Assembly (NCBI RefSeq): GCF_023238625.1
Contig: NZ_CP096670.1
Location: forward strand, 156,501-220,500
DNA length: 64,000 bases
Direction of reading: 5' to 3'
DNA from: Agarivorans sp. TSD2052
GTDB lineage: Bacteria > Pseudomonadota > Gammaproteobacteria > Enterobacterales > Celerinatantimonadaceae
Made by a program: the position numbers and the translations under genes. Below, in pieces: positions 55,174-64,000 of the stretch. Every line of letters starts with the position of its first letter. Within the stretch, counting starts at the first letter, position 1. The notes beneath the pieces are model-generated. The model saw only the letters and a program-made list of their open reading frames with translations, did not search any database and had not been told where the DNA came from.

Positions 55174-56361
55174 CTAACAATCTAGCCCACAGGCCACACC
55201 GCTGGCCCAGGCCCATTGAAAATTAAAACCGCCTAACCAACCGCTCACATCCATCACCTCACCAATGAAATACAAGCCTTTTACTTTATTCGCTTCCATG
55301 GTTTTAGAGCTTAGTTCGTTGGTATCTACGCCGCCTAGTGTGACTTCAGCGGTGCGGTAGCCTTCGGTACCGTTCATGGTGATTTGCCAGTTATTTAGCT
55401 TATCGGCAATCTCATCACGTTCGCCGTGGCCAAGCTGATTAAGTGCTTTGGCCAGTTGGGCTTCGTTAAACAAGGCTTCTACTAATCGCTTAGGTAACCA
55501 TTGGCTTAAGGTGTTTTTAAGGCTTTGTTTGGGGTGTTGTAACAATACTTGTTCTAACAATGCGCTAGCGTCTTGTTTAGGCAACAGGTTGATGCTGATG
55601 GCTTCGCCGGGTTGCCAGTAGTTAGATATTTGTAAAATGGCTGGCCCCGATAAACCGCGGTGGGTAAACAATAAGGCTTCGCTGAATTGTTTGCCGTTGG
55701 CAGCAGTGATGCAAGTGGGTACAGCGATGCCTGAGAGGGCTTCGAAGCGTTCTTTTTGTTCACTATGCCAGGTAAACGGCACCAAGCCTGCGCGGGTTGG
55801 TAATACCGTTAAACCAAACTGCTCGGCCAGTTTGTAACCAAAGGGCGTGGCACCTAATTTAGGCATAGATAAACCGCCAGTGGCGATAACCAGCGAGTTG
55901 GCCTGATAAGATTGCCCGCCAGCGTGAACTTCAAACCGCTGCTCATCTAACTGCTTAATGTATTTAATTTCACTACGTAGGCTAATGGTAACGCCTGCCC
56001 ATTCGCATTCGGTAAGTAGCATATCTACGATTTGCTTGGCGCTGTCGTCGCAAAACAGTTGGCCGTGGTCACGCTCGTGGTATTCAATGCCATGACGCTC
56101 TACTAACTCGATAAAGTTACTTGAGGGGTAACGCGCTAACGCCGATTTTACGAAGTGCGGGTTGCCACACAAAAAGTTATCAGGGGCCACTTGTTGGTTG
56201 GTAAAGTTACAGCGGCCGCCACCGCTTATCAGTATTTTACGGCCCGCCTTTTTGGCGTTATCTATTACCAGTACTGATCGGCCACGATAGCCGGCGGTAG
56301 CTGCGCACATTAAACCTGCGGCGCCAGCGCCAATAATAATAACGTCGAATGCTTGTGTCAT
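55174..56361 (-). CDS. HI0933-family FAD-dependent oxidoreductase
   Basis: About 395 residues from the ATG at 56361; nine further codons are open upstream but less likely. FAD-binding DVIIIGAGAAGLMCAATAG at the start, KKAGRKILISGGGRCNFTN, and the end motif GLYFIGEVMDVSGWLGGFNFQWAWASG, all typical of this YhiN-like family. Members are thought to act on RNA or in redox metabolism; the reaction is not known. Single gene. Confidence 0.88.
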   Translation of the reverse strand: MTQAFDVIIIGAGAAGLMCAATAGYRGRSVLVIDNAKKAGRKILISGGGRCNFTNQQVAPDNFLCGNPHFVKSALARYPSSNFIELVERHGIEYHERDHGQLFCDDSAKQIVDMLLTECEWAGVTISLRSEIKYIKQLDEQRFEVHAGGQSYQANSLVIATGGLSMPKLGATPFGYKLAEQFGLTVLPTRAGLVPFTWHSEQKERFEALSGIAVPTCITAANGKQFSEALLFTHRGLSGPAILQISNYWQPGEAISINLLPKQDASALLEQVLLQHPKQSLKNTLSQWLPKRLVEALFNEAQLAKALNQLGHGERDEIADKLNNWQITMNGTEGYRTAEVTLGGVDTNELSSKTMEANKVKGLYFIGEVMDVSGWLGGFNFQWAWASGVACGLDC

Positions 56362-56428
56362 AACTTGCCCCTGAAAAATCAGGGGCATTGTAACGCTAGC
56401 GCTATGATTGGGCTAGCAATGATATAGG

Positions 56429-57958
56429 CTAGTTAAGCGCACGGCCTGCGCCCTTGCCAAATGATTCAGCGTAGAAGGTGATTCCACTGACTGGGGCAGG
56501 CGATGGCGCATTAGGTTGCACACTGGGGTTTAGCGGGTAGCTTAAACCGTCAAAACGCAGCAAACGTAAACCAGGAGTGGCTCCACCGCCTGATACTTCA
56601 ATCAGCAGATCTTGCCAGCGGGCGTTGCTAGAGCTAGCCAAATAAAAGGGCGTATGTACTAAGGTTGTTTTGCTTAAAAAACGATGATTATGGTCGTTGG
56701 CCTCAAATACCAATAAGCTACAACCGCCACTGCCACACCAGTCTACATAGGTAATGATCTCGTCTTTTCCATCGCCATTTAAATCAAACTTCCACCATTG
56801 GTATTTAGTGCCGTTGAGTTCGGTGCGGTGCAATTTAAAATATTGCTTTAATGCGGCTTCTACGGCGGGATCGTAGTCGCTGCTAGCCAGTAAGGTGGCG
56901 GGTTCAAAACTGCGTTGTTGGTAAGTTTTTGGGGGATTGGCTGCGGTGACGGCTGGGCCGTCCATCTTCATCATGCTTAGGCCAACACTGCCTTGCTGTT
57001 GTTGTTCGGGATTACGTAAGTGTAATAAGCGTCCGTCCCAATCAAATAGCATGTCGCTCTTTACTTGCTTTTTGCTGCTTTGGCTTAAGGTAAGCGCCAA
57101 GCTTGAATGGCTGATAGGGTACCAATAGCCTTTTTCAACAAAGCTTTTATCTTGTTCAAGGTAAGTATTTTGTAGTTCGGCACTGAAGTCGCCATTGAGG
57201 CTTAGGTTTACCACTCTGCCGCTGCCTGATGCTGTGGGCAGTTTAACTTGATAATAGCCAGTAAGTTGTTCCAACTGTTGGGCAAATGGGCGTCTGGCAC
57301 AGCCTTGATAACTCTTGCCTTTGTAGTTTAGCTGGGCTTGATAAGAATAAATGGTATCGGCCATGCTATCTAAACACTGCTGTTTAGTCACCGTAAGTTG
57401 CAGCTCTGAGCCGGCTTCCCAAAAATGGGTTCCATTGTCGATACCACTGCGAGTAATGGTTTTAGTCGCAGAGCCCGACATGGTGCTAAGTAGTAGCTTG
57501 CCTTCTTCAATGTCAATGCGCCAACCGGGCTCGTTGCCCTGTGCGCTGAGTTCAGCAATATTTGCCTTACAACCGTGCCCTTCGCTGGCCATATATAGCC
57601 AGTCTTGTGGGCTTATTTTGGCTAAATAGTCTGCTTGAGGTGCCTGTTTACTCACATTGCTAAAGCGGCCACGAAATTCGACATATACGGAGCTATTGTC
57701 GGCAAAGCGGCTTAATAGCTGGCGGTCGTTGGTGCTTAACTCAAGCCAGTATTGGCGCTCGCCTTGGCAAGGGGTAAAGGTAGCCCCTTGTTGGCTGGTG
57801 TTTAGCGTGCCTTTTATCTCGGTTATCGGGTTGAGTTTGGCTACGCTGGCCATGGGTTTGGGCGCCGGTTCTGCAGGCGGCGGAGGCGGTGACTGGGAAC
57901 AGGCTAATAAAGTGATATTGGTTAACACGAGCATGCTCAGAGATGTTAAAAGCCTCAT
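56429..57958 (-). CDS. Large lipoprotein with COG3650/NlpE-like domains
   Basis: 509 residues. Lipoprotein signal with lipobox LLAC, then a Pro-rich linker PPPPPAEPAP. The part with SAQGNEPGWRIDIEEGKL is the COG3650-type domain; a later stretch (TGYYQVKLP, YWYPISHSSLALTLSQS) resembles NlpE-like barrels. The C-terminus YQWWKFDLNGDGKDEIITYVDWCGSGGC has an FG-GAP-like DLNGDGKDE loop. Envelope stress or calcium-linked binding is possible, but no function is known. Confidence 0.7.
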   Translation of the reverse strand: MRLLTSLSMLVLTNITLLACSQSPPPPPAEPAPKPMASVAKLNPITEIKGTLNTSQQGATFTPCQGERQYWLELSTNDRQLLSRFADNSSVYVEFRGRFSNVSKQAPQADYLAKISPQDWLYMASEGHGCKANIAELSAQGNEPGWRIDIEEGKLLLSTMSGSATKTITRSGIDNGTHFWEAGSELQLTVTKQQCLDSMADTIYSYQAQLNYKGKSYQGCARRPFAQQLEQLTGYYQVKLPTASGSGRVVNLSLNGDFSAELQNTYLEQDKSFVEKGYWYPISHSSLALTLSQSSKKQVKSDMLFDWDGRLLHLRNPEQQQQGSVGLSMMKMDGPAVTAANPPKTYQQRSFEPATLLASSDYDPAVEAALKQYFKLHRTELNGTKYQWWKFDLNGDGKDEIITYVDWCGSGGCSLLVFEANDHNHRFLSKTTLVHTPFYLASSSNARWQDLLIEVSGGGATPGLRLLRFDGLSYPLNPSVQPNAPSPAPVSGITFYAESFGKGAGRALN

Positions 57959-57980
57959 TATTTTTCCCTTGTGAAGACTG

Positions 57981-58775
57981 CTACAACTTGAAGGTGCCGA
58001 TCAAATATTCGGCAACGCCATTTTCTTTGTTGCTAAGTGTTTGTTCTAAATGAGGTAATGTCAACTTTAAACGGTCGTGAGCATTGGCCATGATCACACC
58101 TTTTCCTGCTATAGCGAGCATTTCTTTGTCATTTAGGCCATCACCAAAGGCGATGCAGTCTTCAGCGGCGATATTTTTTTGTTTTAATACGGCGTTAAGC
58201 GCCTCACCTTTATTGGCCTTTTGTGCCATAACTTCTAGGCAATCAGGCAGTGAGAAGGTGATGTTGAGGTTGTCGCCAAACTCTTTGTTTAGATCGCTTT
58301 CTAACTTAAGCAAAATGTCGTGCTCGGCCACAAAGAATAACTTACAAATGTGCTGGTGTTCTAGCTCATCAAAATTGATGACCTGATAATTGAAACCAGA
58401 ATGCTGATTAAAAGAGCGAACATATTCATTTTCTTCTTCTACATACCAGTTGTCTTCGTGGTAAATATTGCGGTGTAGTGGGTAGTTGGCCGAAATCGCT
58501 AATATCTTGTTAATTTGCTGCGAGTTAAGGTCGGCGCGAAATAGCACTTCACCTTGCTTGTTATGTACTCGAGCGCCATTAGAGGTAATCAGATACATGG
58601 GAAAGTCGAATTGGTCAGCAATCGGCCGCACGTCGATGTAATGACGGCCTGTCGCGATAAGAAACTTAACATTTTGCTGATACAAATAAGTAATGGTTTG
58701 TAGGGTGTGCTCTGATATTTGGTGCTCAGCGTTTAATAAGGTGCCGTCTAGATCGGTGGCGATAAGTTGGTACAT
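57981..58775 (-). CDS. Cof-type HAD-IIB phosphatase
   Basis: About 264 residues from the ATG at 58775. HAD motifs: DLDGTLLN at the start (nucleophile Asp and acid Asp), then ATGRHY (motif II Thr), K in the cap region, and FGDGLNDKEML (motif IV) near the end. The Cof/YidA group hydrolyses phosphosugars or pyridoxal phosphate. Substrate not readable. Confidence 0.9.
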   Translation of the reverse strand: MYQLIATDLDGTLLNAEHQISEHTLQTITYLYQQNVKFLIATGRHYIDVRPIADQFDFPMYLITSNGARVHNKQGEVLFRADLNSQQINKILAISANYPLHRNIYHEDNWYVEEENEYVRSFNQHSGFNYQVINFDELEHQHICKLFFVAEHDILLKLESDLNKEFGDNLNITFSLPDCLEVMAQKANKGEALNAVLKQKNIAAEDCIAFGDGLNDKEMLAIAGKGVIMANAHDRLKLTLPHLEQTLSNKENGVAEYLIGTFKL

Positions 58776-58813
58776 GGTATTTACTCCTGGCAAGCCAGAA
58801 CACGGCTTACCGT

Positions 58814-59818
58814 TTAATTGGTATGGCTGGCAAAAAAATCAAGAATACTGCTTAAGGCCGGGTGACGAATGCTATCACTTTCAAACAATATTTCATGTTT
58901 TGAACCAGGCACTGGCAACAGTTTGTTGTGAGGTGATGCCGTGCTCATTAGCGATTCATAAAAGGCATTTTGGCCCGCGGCCATAACAATAGAATCTTGT
59001 TCGGCTTGTAATAATAATAGCGGAGTATTGATAGTTTTGGCTTGTTCAATAATCGATTGCATCGCCTTAAAGCTTTGATAGAGCCAACGGTTGGTTGGGC
59101 CCCCTAATTGAATTTGCGGGTTATCTCGATATACCTGCTGCATGTGCTTAAAGCGTATTTGGCTATGAGTGAGCAAGTTAGTGCTAAAGCTGCCGTGTTT
59201 ATAATCTGATTGGCCTGGCGCGTAGTAAGGGCCGCAGTTAAATGTGTGCTCTATATTCACCATTAGCGACGCTAAGGCGCTTGCCGCAAACATTGGCACA
59301 GCGCCTAAGTTAATTTCAAACATCGGGGCCGATAACGCTGCCGCCGTAAATACATTGGGTTGTTGCTGCAAGTAATGTGCAGCGATCGCGCCGCCCATAG
59401 AGTGGGCCAATAAAAAGCATTGTTGGTATTGCTTGGGCAATACAAATTGCTCAAGCAGTTGGGCTAGATCGTCGACATAATATTGAAACTGGGCCACATC
59501 ACCAGGCTGCTGTCGCTTGGTTTCTCGCTCTGACAAGCCTTGCCCACGGTGGTCAATAATATAAACATGATAACCTTGCTGGGTTAAGTCGTAGGCGAGT
59601 TCTGTGTATTTGAGGTAGGCTTCGGTGCGGCCGGGCGATATGACAATAGCATTGCCATTAGCCTCTTGGGGGGGCAATTTAGCGAAACAAATCTTGCGAC
59701 CATTTACGCCATCAAATTGTAAGCACTCGGCATTTTGTTGCCAGTAGGGAAAAATGGTATGTGCGTAAACGGAGTCTAAGTTGTCTTCAACACTGAGCTG
59801 ATAGGCTGAACTGCTCAT
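58814..59818 (-). CDS. Alpha/beta hydrolase, lysophospholipase (PldB) type
   Basis: 334 residues. Nucleophile motif FLLAHSMGGAIAAHYL, acidic region LLQAEQDSIVMAAGQN, and a C-terminal His in GSKHEILFESD give a complete Ser-Asp-His triad. No signal peptide. The PldB family hydrolyses lysophospholipids at the inner membrane. The neighbour 39 bp downstream is a HAD phosphatase; cotranscription is likely. Confidence 0.88.
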   Translation of the reverse strand: MSSSAYQLSVEDNLDSVYAHTIFPYWQQNAECLQFDGVNGRKICFAKLPPQEANGNAIVISPGRTEAYLKYTELAYDLTQQGYHVYIIDHRGQGLSERETKRQQPGDVAQFQYYVDDLAQLLEQFVLPKQYQQCFLLAHSMGGAIAAHYLQQQPNVFTAAALSAPMFEINLGAVPMFAASALASLMVNIEHTFNCGPYYAPGQSDYKHGSFSTNLLTHSQIRFKHMQQVYRDNPQIQLGGPTNRWLYQSFKAMQSIIEQAKTINTPLLLLQAEQDSIVMAAGQNAFYESLMSTASPHNKLLPVPGSKHEILFESDSIRHPALSSILDFFASHTN

Positions 59819-59926
59819 AATGGCCTCTTTAAATTAGTCAGGCGTTGCCTTATTTCGGCTGCTCAGTATGAAGATTGAGTGAGCGTTTAGCGCGAAAATT
59901 ATCACACTAAATGACACTGTTATCGA

Positions 59927-60382
59927 CTAGCTGCCAAAACCTGCGCGTGCCAAGGTAACCAACATAGGAATTAGTAGTAAGGCACCTAGCTCTAGGCGGA
60001 TTAACCAAATAACCGATGAATGCTGTCGATAGCTAATCATTGATGGTTTGCCTTGTTTTAGTGATTTTCGCCACCGATAGAAGGTAGTCGATGGGTAAAT
60101 TGACAATAATACAACGGCAAAAAACAACAGCATTTTTAAGGCAAAAAATGGATTGTCTAAATACGAGTGGCTGGTGCTGTGGAATACAAAAAGGCGCAGG
60201 GCACCGGTAATAAAAATCAACACCGTGGAAAAAGCATGTGTCGCGTCGGCTAGCAGTAGCTTTTTCACATCATCTTCGGTCATTCCGCGACGGAATAAAA
60301 AGGCTTCTGAGTAGAGTGCTCCTGCCAGCAAAATAATTGCCGTTACATGCAACCCTGCATTAATCGCCTCAAGTAGATCCAT
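59927..60382 (-). CDS. DUF2214 membrane protein
   Basis: 151 residues with four membrane segments. The pattern LHVTAIILLAGALYSEAFLFRRGMT, then DATHAFSTVLIFITGALRLFVF and FFALKMLLFFAVVLLSIYPS, matches DUF2214, a CopD-like family with a conserved His in the first helix. Role unknown. Confidence 0.8.
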   Translation of the reverse strand: MDLLEAINAGLHVTAIILLAGALYSEAFLFRRGMTEDDVKKLLLADATHAFSTVLIFITGALRLFVFHSTSHSYLDNPFFALKMLLFFAVVLLSIYPSTTFYRWRKSLKQGKPSMISYRQHSSVIWLIRLELGALLLIPMLVTLARAGFGS

Positions 60383-60519
60383 TGATCGTTACCCATGAAA
60401 GTCTGTTAATTTAGAAAACGCTATCATCGCGCAGGCGGGATAGTACTGCAAAACAATGCGTGATGCTATACCCTAACAGCCCTAAGTGGTGGTCGTCTAG
60501 GGTAGATAAGGAAGTTGTC

Positions 60520-61440
60520 ATGAAGGGAAAGCTGTTGGCTTATGGTTTGCTGGTACTACCCCCATTATTTTGGGCCGGAAATTTTGTTACGGGCCGCTAT
60601 ATTTCAGAACAAATCCCTGCAATGTCATTATCTTACTGGCGTTGGACGCTAGCAATGCTGATCGCCATGCCCTTGCTTTATCGCACCATGTGGCAACAGC
60701 GAGAAGTGATCGCTGCGAACGGTTTACGCATTGTAATACTGGCCTGCTTAGGGGTGGCGGGGTTTAACTCTTGTGTCTACATTGGCCTGCAAACCACCAC
60801 CGCCACCAATGCCCTTATTATTAACTCGATGATCCCAATTTTTATTTTACTGGTGAGCTGGATTTGCTTAGGCAAACGGATCTCTGCTCGGCAGTTCATG
60901 GGTATTGTTTTGTCGTTTACTGGCGTACTCGCGTTATTGGTGAAAGGCCAGTGGCAGCAATTGGCGTCATTAAGTATTAATAGCGGCGATGCATGGATCG
61001 TATTGTCATCCCTCATTTGGGCTTTATATTCGATTGGTTTGCGCTTTAAGCCTGCCGATCTCACTGGTGCTGCATTTTTGGGGTGTACCTTGGTGGTGGG
61101 CTCATTGGTGCTAAGCCCTTTTTATTGGCTAAGTCTGCCTCAAGCTCAGTTCGAGCTAAGCAGAGCAAGTATCGCCGCCTTGGCCTATGTTGCCATTTTT
61201 CCTTCGCTGTTAGCCTATTTAGCATGGAACTACGGAGTAAAAGTGGTTGGCGCTAACATTGCGGGTCAGTATATTCATTTGATGCCATTATTTGGCGCGG
61301 TATTGAGTATTTCTTTTCTTGGCGAGCAACTGGCTAGTTACCATGCTTTAGGGGCATTGTTTATCGCTGTTGGTTTGTTAGTGGCCTTAGTTCCCTTTAA
61401 GCGATTAGCCGCTAGTATTGCCGGTTCAATCAAACGCTAA
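60520..61440 (+). CDS. EamA-family transporter
   Basis: About 306 residues from the ATG at 60520, preceded by AAGGAAG; the frame is open to 60460, but those residues are polar. Ten membrane segments: first repeat with PPLFWAGNFVTGRYISEQIPAMSLSYWRW, second with SLIWALYSIGLRFK. Likely a metabolite exporter. Third such transporter in this window. Confidence 0.88.
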   Translation: MKGKLLAYGLLVLPPLFWAGNFVTGRYISEQIPAMSLSYWRWTLAMLIAMPLLYRTMWQQREVIAANGLRIVILACLGVAGFNSCVYIGLQTTTATNALIINSMIPIFILLVSWICLGKRISARQFMGIVLSFTGVLALLVKGQWQQLASLSINSGDAWIVLSSLIWALYSIGLRFKPADLTGAAFLGCTLVVGSLVLSPFYWLSLPQAQFELSRASIAALAYVAIFPSLLAYLAWNYGVKVVGANIAGQYIHLMPLFGAVLSISFLGEQLASYHALGALFIAVGLLVALVPFKRLAASIAGSIKR

Positions 61441-61544
61441 TTTGCATCGTTAAAACCTATCAAATTCATAAAATCAATCGAATTTTAATATTGCTTCTGT
61501 GCCGTTAAGCTAGCGTCTTTGTTGACCTTATAAGGATGATAGTG

Positions 61545-62453
61545 ATGTTGAATGCCGCGCCATCAATAAGCCCTTGCTCTGGGTCTTGTTATCGCAGCCC
61601 CATCGAAGGTGATATGGCCTTAATTGCCGAAGGGGGCGGGCAACGAGGCATATTTACTGCTGGGGTGTTAGACCGTTGGTTAGCCGCGGGCTTCAATCCA
61701 TTTAGTCTATTGATTGGTACCTCTGCTGGTGCGCAAAATTTGTCGAGTTACATGACCTGTCAGCCGGGCTTTGCGCATAAATCAATAGCCTTAAGCTCCT
61801 CAAGTAAAAGGTTTTTTCGTTTGAGTCGTTCTATTGCTGGTCGCAGCGTAGTGGATTTAGATTGGTATTTTGAACAGGTTAATCAGCAAGCCGAGCCCTT
61901 AAAAGTAAATTGTGCTTCAGAGCAATTATTGCAACGACGTTTGTTGTTTGCTGCTACCAAAGTCGATGACAAAAGCGCTCAGTATTTCAGCCCAAACAGT
62001 GAAAACTGGATCGATTTTTTAAAAGCTTCAAGCGCTTTACCGTTTTTATATAAAGGGGGCGTAGACATTAATGGCCACAACTATGTTGATGGGGGCTTAG
62101 TGGCGCCGCTCCCCGTAGAAGAAGCCTATCGCCAAGGGGCGCGCAAAATAGTGGTTATTCGCACTAAACCCGAATCTTACCAAGTAGAGTCGCCTTGGAT
62201 GCATTGGTTAAAAGCTTGGGTGTGTTCATCAGGGCAATGCCCGAAAGCCATTGACTACATGTTAGAGCATGAGCAGGCCTATAAGCGAGCCTTAGACTTT
62301 ATCGCTCGGCCACCGCATGATGCACAAATAACTCAAATTTATCCCAGCCAAGAATTAGCCAGTAAATTGCTGGGTAGCAAGCAGGCCGATTTAGACAAAG
62401 ACTACCAACTCGGTGTGGCAGCCGGAGAGCGCTTTTTGACATTGGCGAGCTAA
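61545..62453 (+). CDS. Patatin-like phospholipase (YjjU type)
   Basis: About 302 residues from the ATG at 61545, 9 bp after AAGG; an ATG at 61536 is adjacent to that site. Catalytic elements: oxyanion glycine run IAEGGGQRGIFTAGVLD, nucleophile Ser in IGTSAGAQN, and catalytic Asp in YVDGGLVAPLPVEEA. No signal peptide. It hydrolyses acyl chains from lipids in the cytoplasm or at the inner membrane. Confidence 0.9.
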   Translation: MLNAAPSISPCSGSCYRSPIEGDMALIAEGGGQRGIFTAGVLDRWLAAGFNPFSLLIGTSAGAQNLSSYMTCQPGFAHKSIALSSSSKRFFRLSRSIAGRSVVDLDWYFEQVNQQAEPLKVNCASEQLLQRRLLFAATKVDDKSAQYFSPNSENWIDFLKASSALPFLYKGGVDINGHNYVDGGLVAPLPVEEAYRQGARKIVVIRTKPESYQVESPWMHWLKAWVCSSGQCPKAIDYMLEHEQAYKRALDFIARPPHDAQITQIYPSQELASKLLGSKQADLDKDYQLGVAAGERFLTLAS

Positions 62454-62462
62454 GCGCTGGTA

Positions 62463-62840
62463 TTAGTCGCTATTTTGCTGGGTATCTTCATTGAGCTCGG
62501 CGCTTTTAAAGCTAATTAAACGGCTGCCTTGGATGGTGAGTTCGCCGCGTAAATTTAGCTCTAGCTGCTCAAACTGGGCTTTTTTCACTTGGAAACGACG
62601 CGACTCTCCGCCTTCTTGTGGCCTAAATTCTACAAAGTAGCGGTAACGAATATGGCGGTTTTCGTTTTCTTTGTTGGAGTGTATTTTGGTCACCGGAACT
62701 TGCTCTCGTTTAGCAATCACAACCTGTAAGCTATGTAATGGTTGTTTTGAGTCCCAGCGTCGTTGCTGTACGTTTCGCCAAAGCTGATAAATCACCATGG
62801 TAATTATTAGCGCCATTACTGCCGACCACCACCAAGGCAT
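62463..62840 (-). CDS. DUF2500 membrane-anchored protein (YhhM-like)
   Basis: About 125 residues from the ATG at 62840 (AAGGAG 7 bp upstream; a TTG two codons earlier is too close). One N-terminal membrane helix (SAVMALIITMVIYQLW), then a small domain with SLQVVIAKREQVPVT, RYRYFVEF and RGELTIQGSRLISFK, the DUF2500 pattern of E. coli YhhM. Function unknown. Convergent with the patatin-like gene. Confidence 0.82.
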   Translation of the reverse strand: MPWWWSAVMALIITMVIYQLWRNVQQRRWDSKQPLHSLQVVIAKREQVPVTKIHSNKENENRHIRYRYFVEFRPQEGGESRRFQVKKAQFEQLELNLRGELTIQGSRLISFKSAELNEDTQQNSD

Positions 62841-62940
62841 TAGCAAGCTCCTTGTATTGAAAGCAATTTTATTGAAGTCAGAAACATAGCTATGTCCTTA
62901 TAAGGTGGCTGAGTGGCTGAATGCGAATCACTATAATAAC

Positions 62941-62965
62941 AAGACCTAAGGCTTGCTTAGGTCTT
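62941..62965. terminator. Hairpin in a divergent intergenic region
   Basis: AAGACCTAAG (62941-62950) pairs perfectly with CTTAGGTCTT (62956-62965), loop GCTTG. A TATAAT sits just before it (62932-62937). Both flanking genes start away from here, so it does not end either of them; a small RNA is possible. Confidence 0.5.
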
Positions 62966-63081
62966 TAAGTTATCGCTATTCATTGCTGATTCGTCAAGCA
63001 TAAATTAAGCAGTAACTATTGAGCGGCTCGTTATTTTGGCTAAAAGCGCTTAGTATGCGGGTATTAAAATCAAGCGATAGG

Positions 63082-64000
63082 ATGGCTTGTTTGAGACGTT
63101 TCATGGCTAACTATGCCGCTGCTATTTTCTCTGGTTTAGCTTTACTACGGTCCGGTGTGTGGCTGTTTAGCCTGATCTTATGCAGTGGGGCAGCAGCCGC
63201 TAATGTTAGTGATTTAGCCGGCAACCTTGCCAAGGCTAACTGGGGGGGCTGCCCTGCGGTAACGAGCTCCGGTTTGCAAATACAAGGCTTGCCGCTGGCG
63301 TTAAACATTAAGCAGCTAGACCTTGATATTGCCTGTTTGCTAGAGCAAGGCTCTTCAGCCAGCCAAGCGGGGGGCTTTAAGCTGTCACAATGGCAAGCTC
63401 CTATACAGCAGATGTTTCAGCAGCTACAACGCTCACCGCTTAGCCTAGCTGCCACTAGCGTTGGGGTAGAGCAACTCAATATTGTGAATGGTGGGCAGTT
63501 GCTATTTCGCGGTGAGCTAAAGCTGGTACAGCAAGCGCAGCAATGGCAGGCCAATTTCCAAAGCAAAGGGGAGTTTGCCCTTACTTTAAAAGTGATGCCC
63601 AAGCAGGAAACGTTAGCGCTCAGTGCTAAGCTTTCGGCTAATAGCCTAACAACCCTTGCCACTCTTACCCAGCAATCGTGGTTAGCTGATCCTCGTTTAG
63701 CGGAAATGAAGCTAGCAATGTCTGGCAATGTGGGCAAGCAATTAGCCTTGTCGTTTGATATTCAGTTACCTGCCTATCCAGCTAGTTTGAAAGGTCAGTT
63801 AGCGGGGTGGCAAGCATGGCGAGTTACCGCCAGTAGCAGTGCGTTGCTGGTGAGCGATACGCGGGTCCCCGAGGCTCGCTGGCAGCTTGAGCAAAATCAA
63901 TGGCAAGTGCATGTAGCCGATTGGTCGCTAGATGGCAGGGGGGAATGGCAACTAAGCCCTCAGCTAACGCTTGGTGGGCATTTACGTACTCATAATTTGT
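63082..64000 (+). CDS. YdbH-like AsmA-family protein, 3' truncated by window edge
   Basis: Open from ATG 63082 to the end of the window with no stop (over 300 codons). A hydrophobic N-terminal anchor (GLALLRSGVWLFSLIL) is followed by alternating amphipathic beta strands with many Gln, Leu and Ser (GLQIQGLPLALNIKQLDLDI, LSLAATSVGVEQLNIVNGGQ), the repeat type of AsmA/TamB-like proteins. This fits YdbH, one of the proteins that move phospholipids between the membranes. Family level is likely; YdbH itself is a tentative match. Confidence 0.6.
   Translation, partial: MACLRRFMANYAAAIFSGLALLRSGVWLFSLILCSGAAAANVSDLAGNLAKANWGGCPAVTSSGLQIQGLPLALNIKQLDLDIACLLEQGSSASQAGGFKLSQWQAPIQQMFQQLQRSPLSLAATSVGVEQLNIVNGGQLLFRGELKLVQQAQQWQANFQSKGEFALTLKVMPKQETLALSAKLSANSLTTLATLTQQSWLADPRLAEMKLAMSGNVGKQLALSFDIQLPAYPASLKGQLAGWQAWRVTASSSALLVSDTRVPEARWQLEQNQWQVHVADWSLDGRGEWQLSPQLTLGGHLRTHNL

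Overview
The window looks like about 64 kb of chromosome from a marine gammaproteobacterium of the Alteromonadales type; an Agarivorans-like organism is my best guess. Grounds: moderate GC, the block rpmE/priA/argS/ftsN/hslV/hslU/rraA/zapB, a lexA-cox-dinF neighbourhood, a Cpx system, several secreted proteins of unknown function, a GH4 sugar hydrolase and integron-type attC sites. Genus is inferred from gene content only.

Layout. 1-8.6 kb: transporters, a GST-like protein, an outer-membrane beta-barrel, the RNA helicase DbpA, a NYN-domain protein, two exported proteins of unknown function, and a divergent EamA transporter/MarR regulator pair with two near-identical palindromes between them. 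8.6-11.4 kb: accessory patch with a 48-bp palindrome, a trypsin-like/SEC-C protein, a truncated IS110-family transposase, and a small lipoprotein gene followed directly by an attC-like site. 11.4-21.4 kb: lexA with two SOS boxes, then the aa3-type cytochrome c oxidase locus (coxB, coxA, cox11/ctaG, coxC, DUF2909, surf1, a small assembly-associated protein, ctaA, ctaB), then a DinF-like MATE exporter. 21.4-26.5 kb: trmL, the cpxRA two-component operon divergent from a cpxP/spy-like gene with a CpxR box between them, fieF, cysE and DUF1653. 26.7-36.5 kb: zapB, rraA, hslVU, a small ParA with partner, a PilZ protein, ftsN, argS, priA and rpmE. 36.8-43.2 kb: small secreted protein, YdeI-like protein, PAS-GGDEF diguanylate cyclase, DUF1493, TPM-domain protein, and a LysR regulator divergent from a GH4 gene.

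43.2-55.2 kb is an accessory region. It has an unknown 402-residue protein, a small zinc-ribbon membrane protein, a Nudix gene with an internal stop, a lipoprotein, a RecD-like helicase broken by a frameshift, and a two-gene unit: a small HTH-like protein behind a perfect palindrome, followed by a 1374-residue protein with an N-terminal Mrr-like nuclease, a STAND-type NTPase and a long helical C-terminus. That architecture matches Avs-type anti-phage sensors and is the best candidate for an undescribed defence system here. Next come a Vibrio-type attC site and a cassette-like gene whose product has a ParB-like motif. No integron integrase is visible.

55.2-64 kb returns to core-like genes: HI0933-family flavoprotein, a large lipoprotein, HAD phosphatase, lysophospholipase-like hydrolase, DUF2214, EamA transporter, patatin-like phospholipase, DUF2500, and the 5' part of a YdbH-like AsmA-type protein that runs off the right edge.
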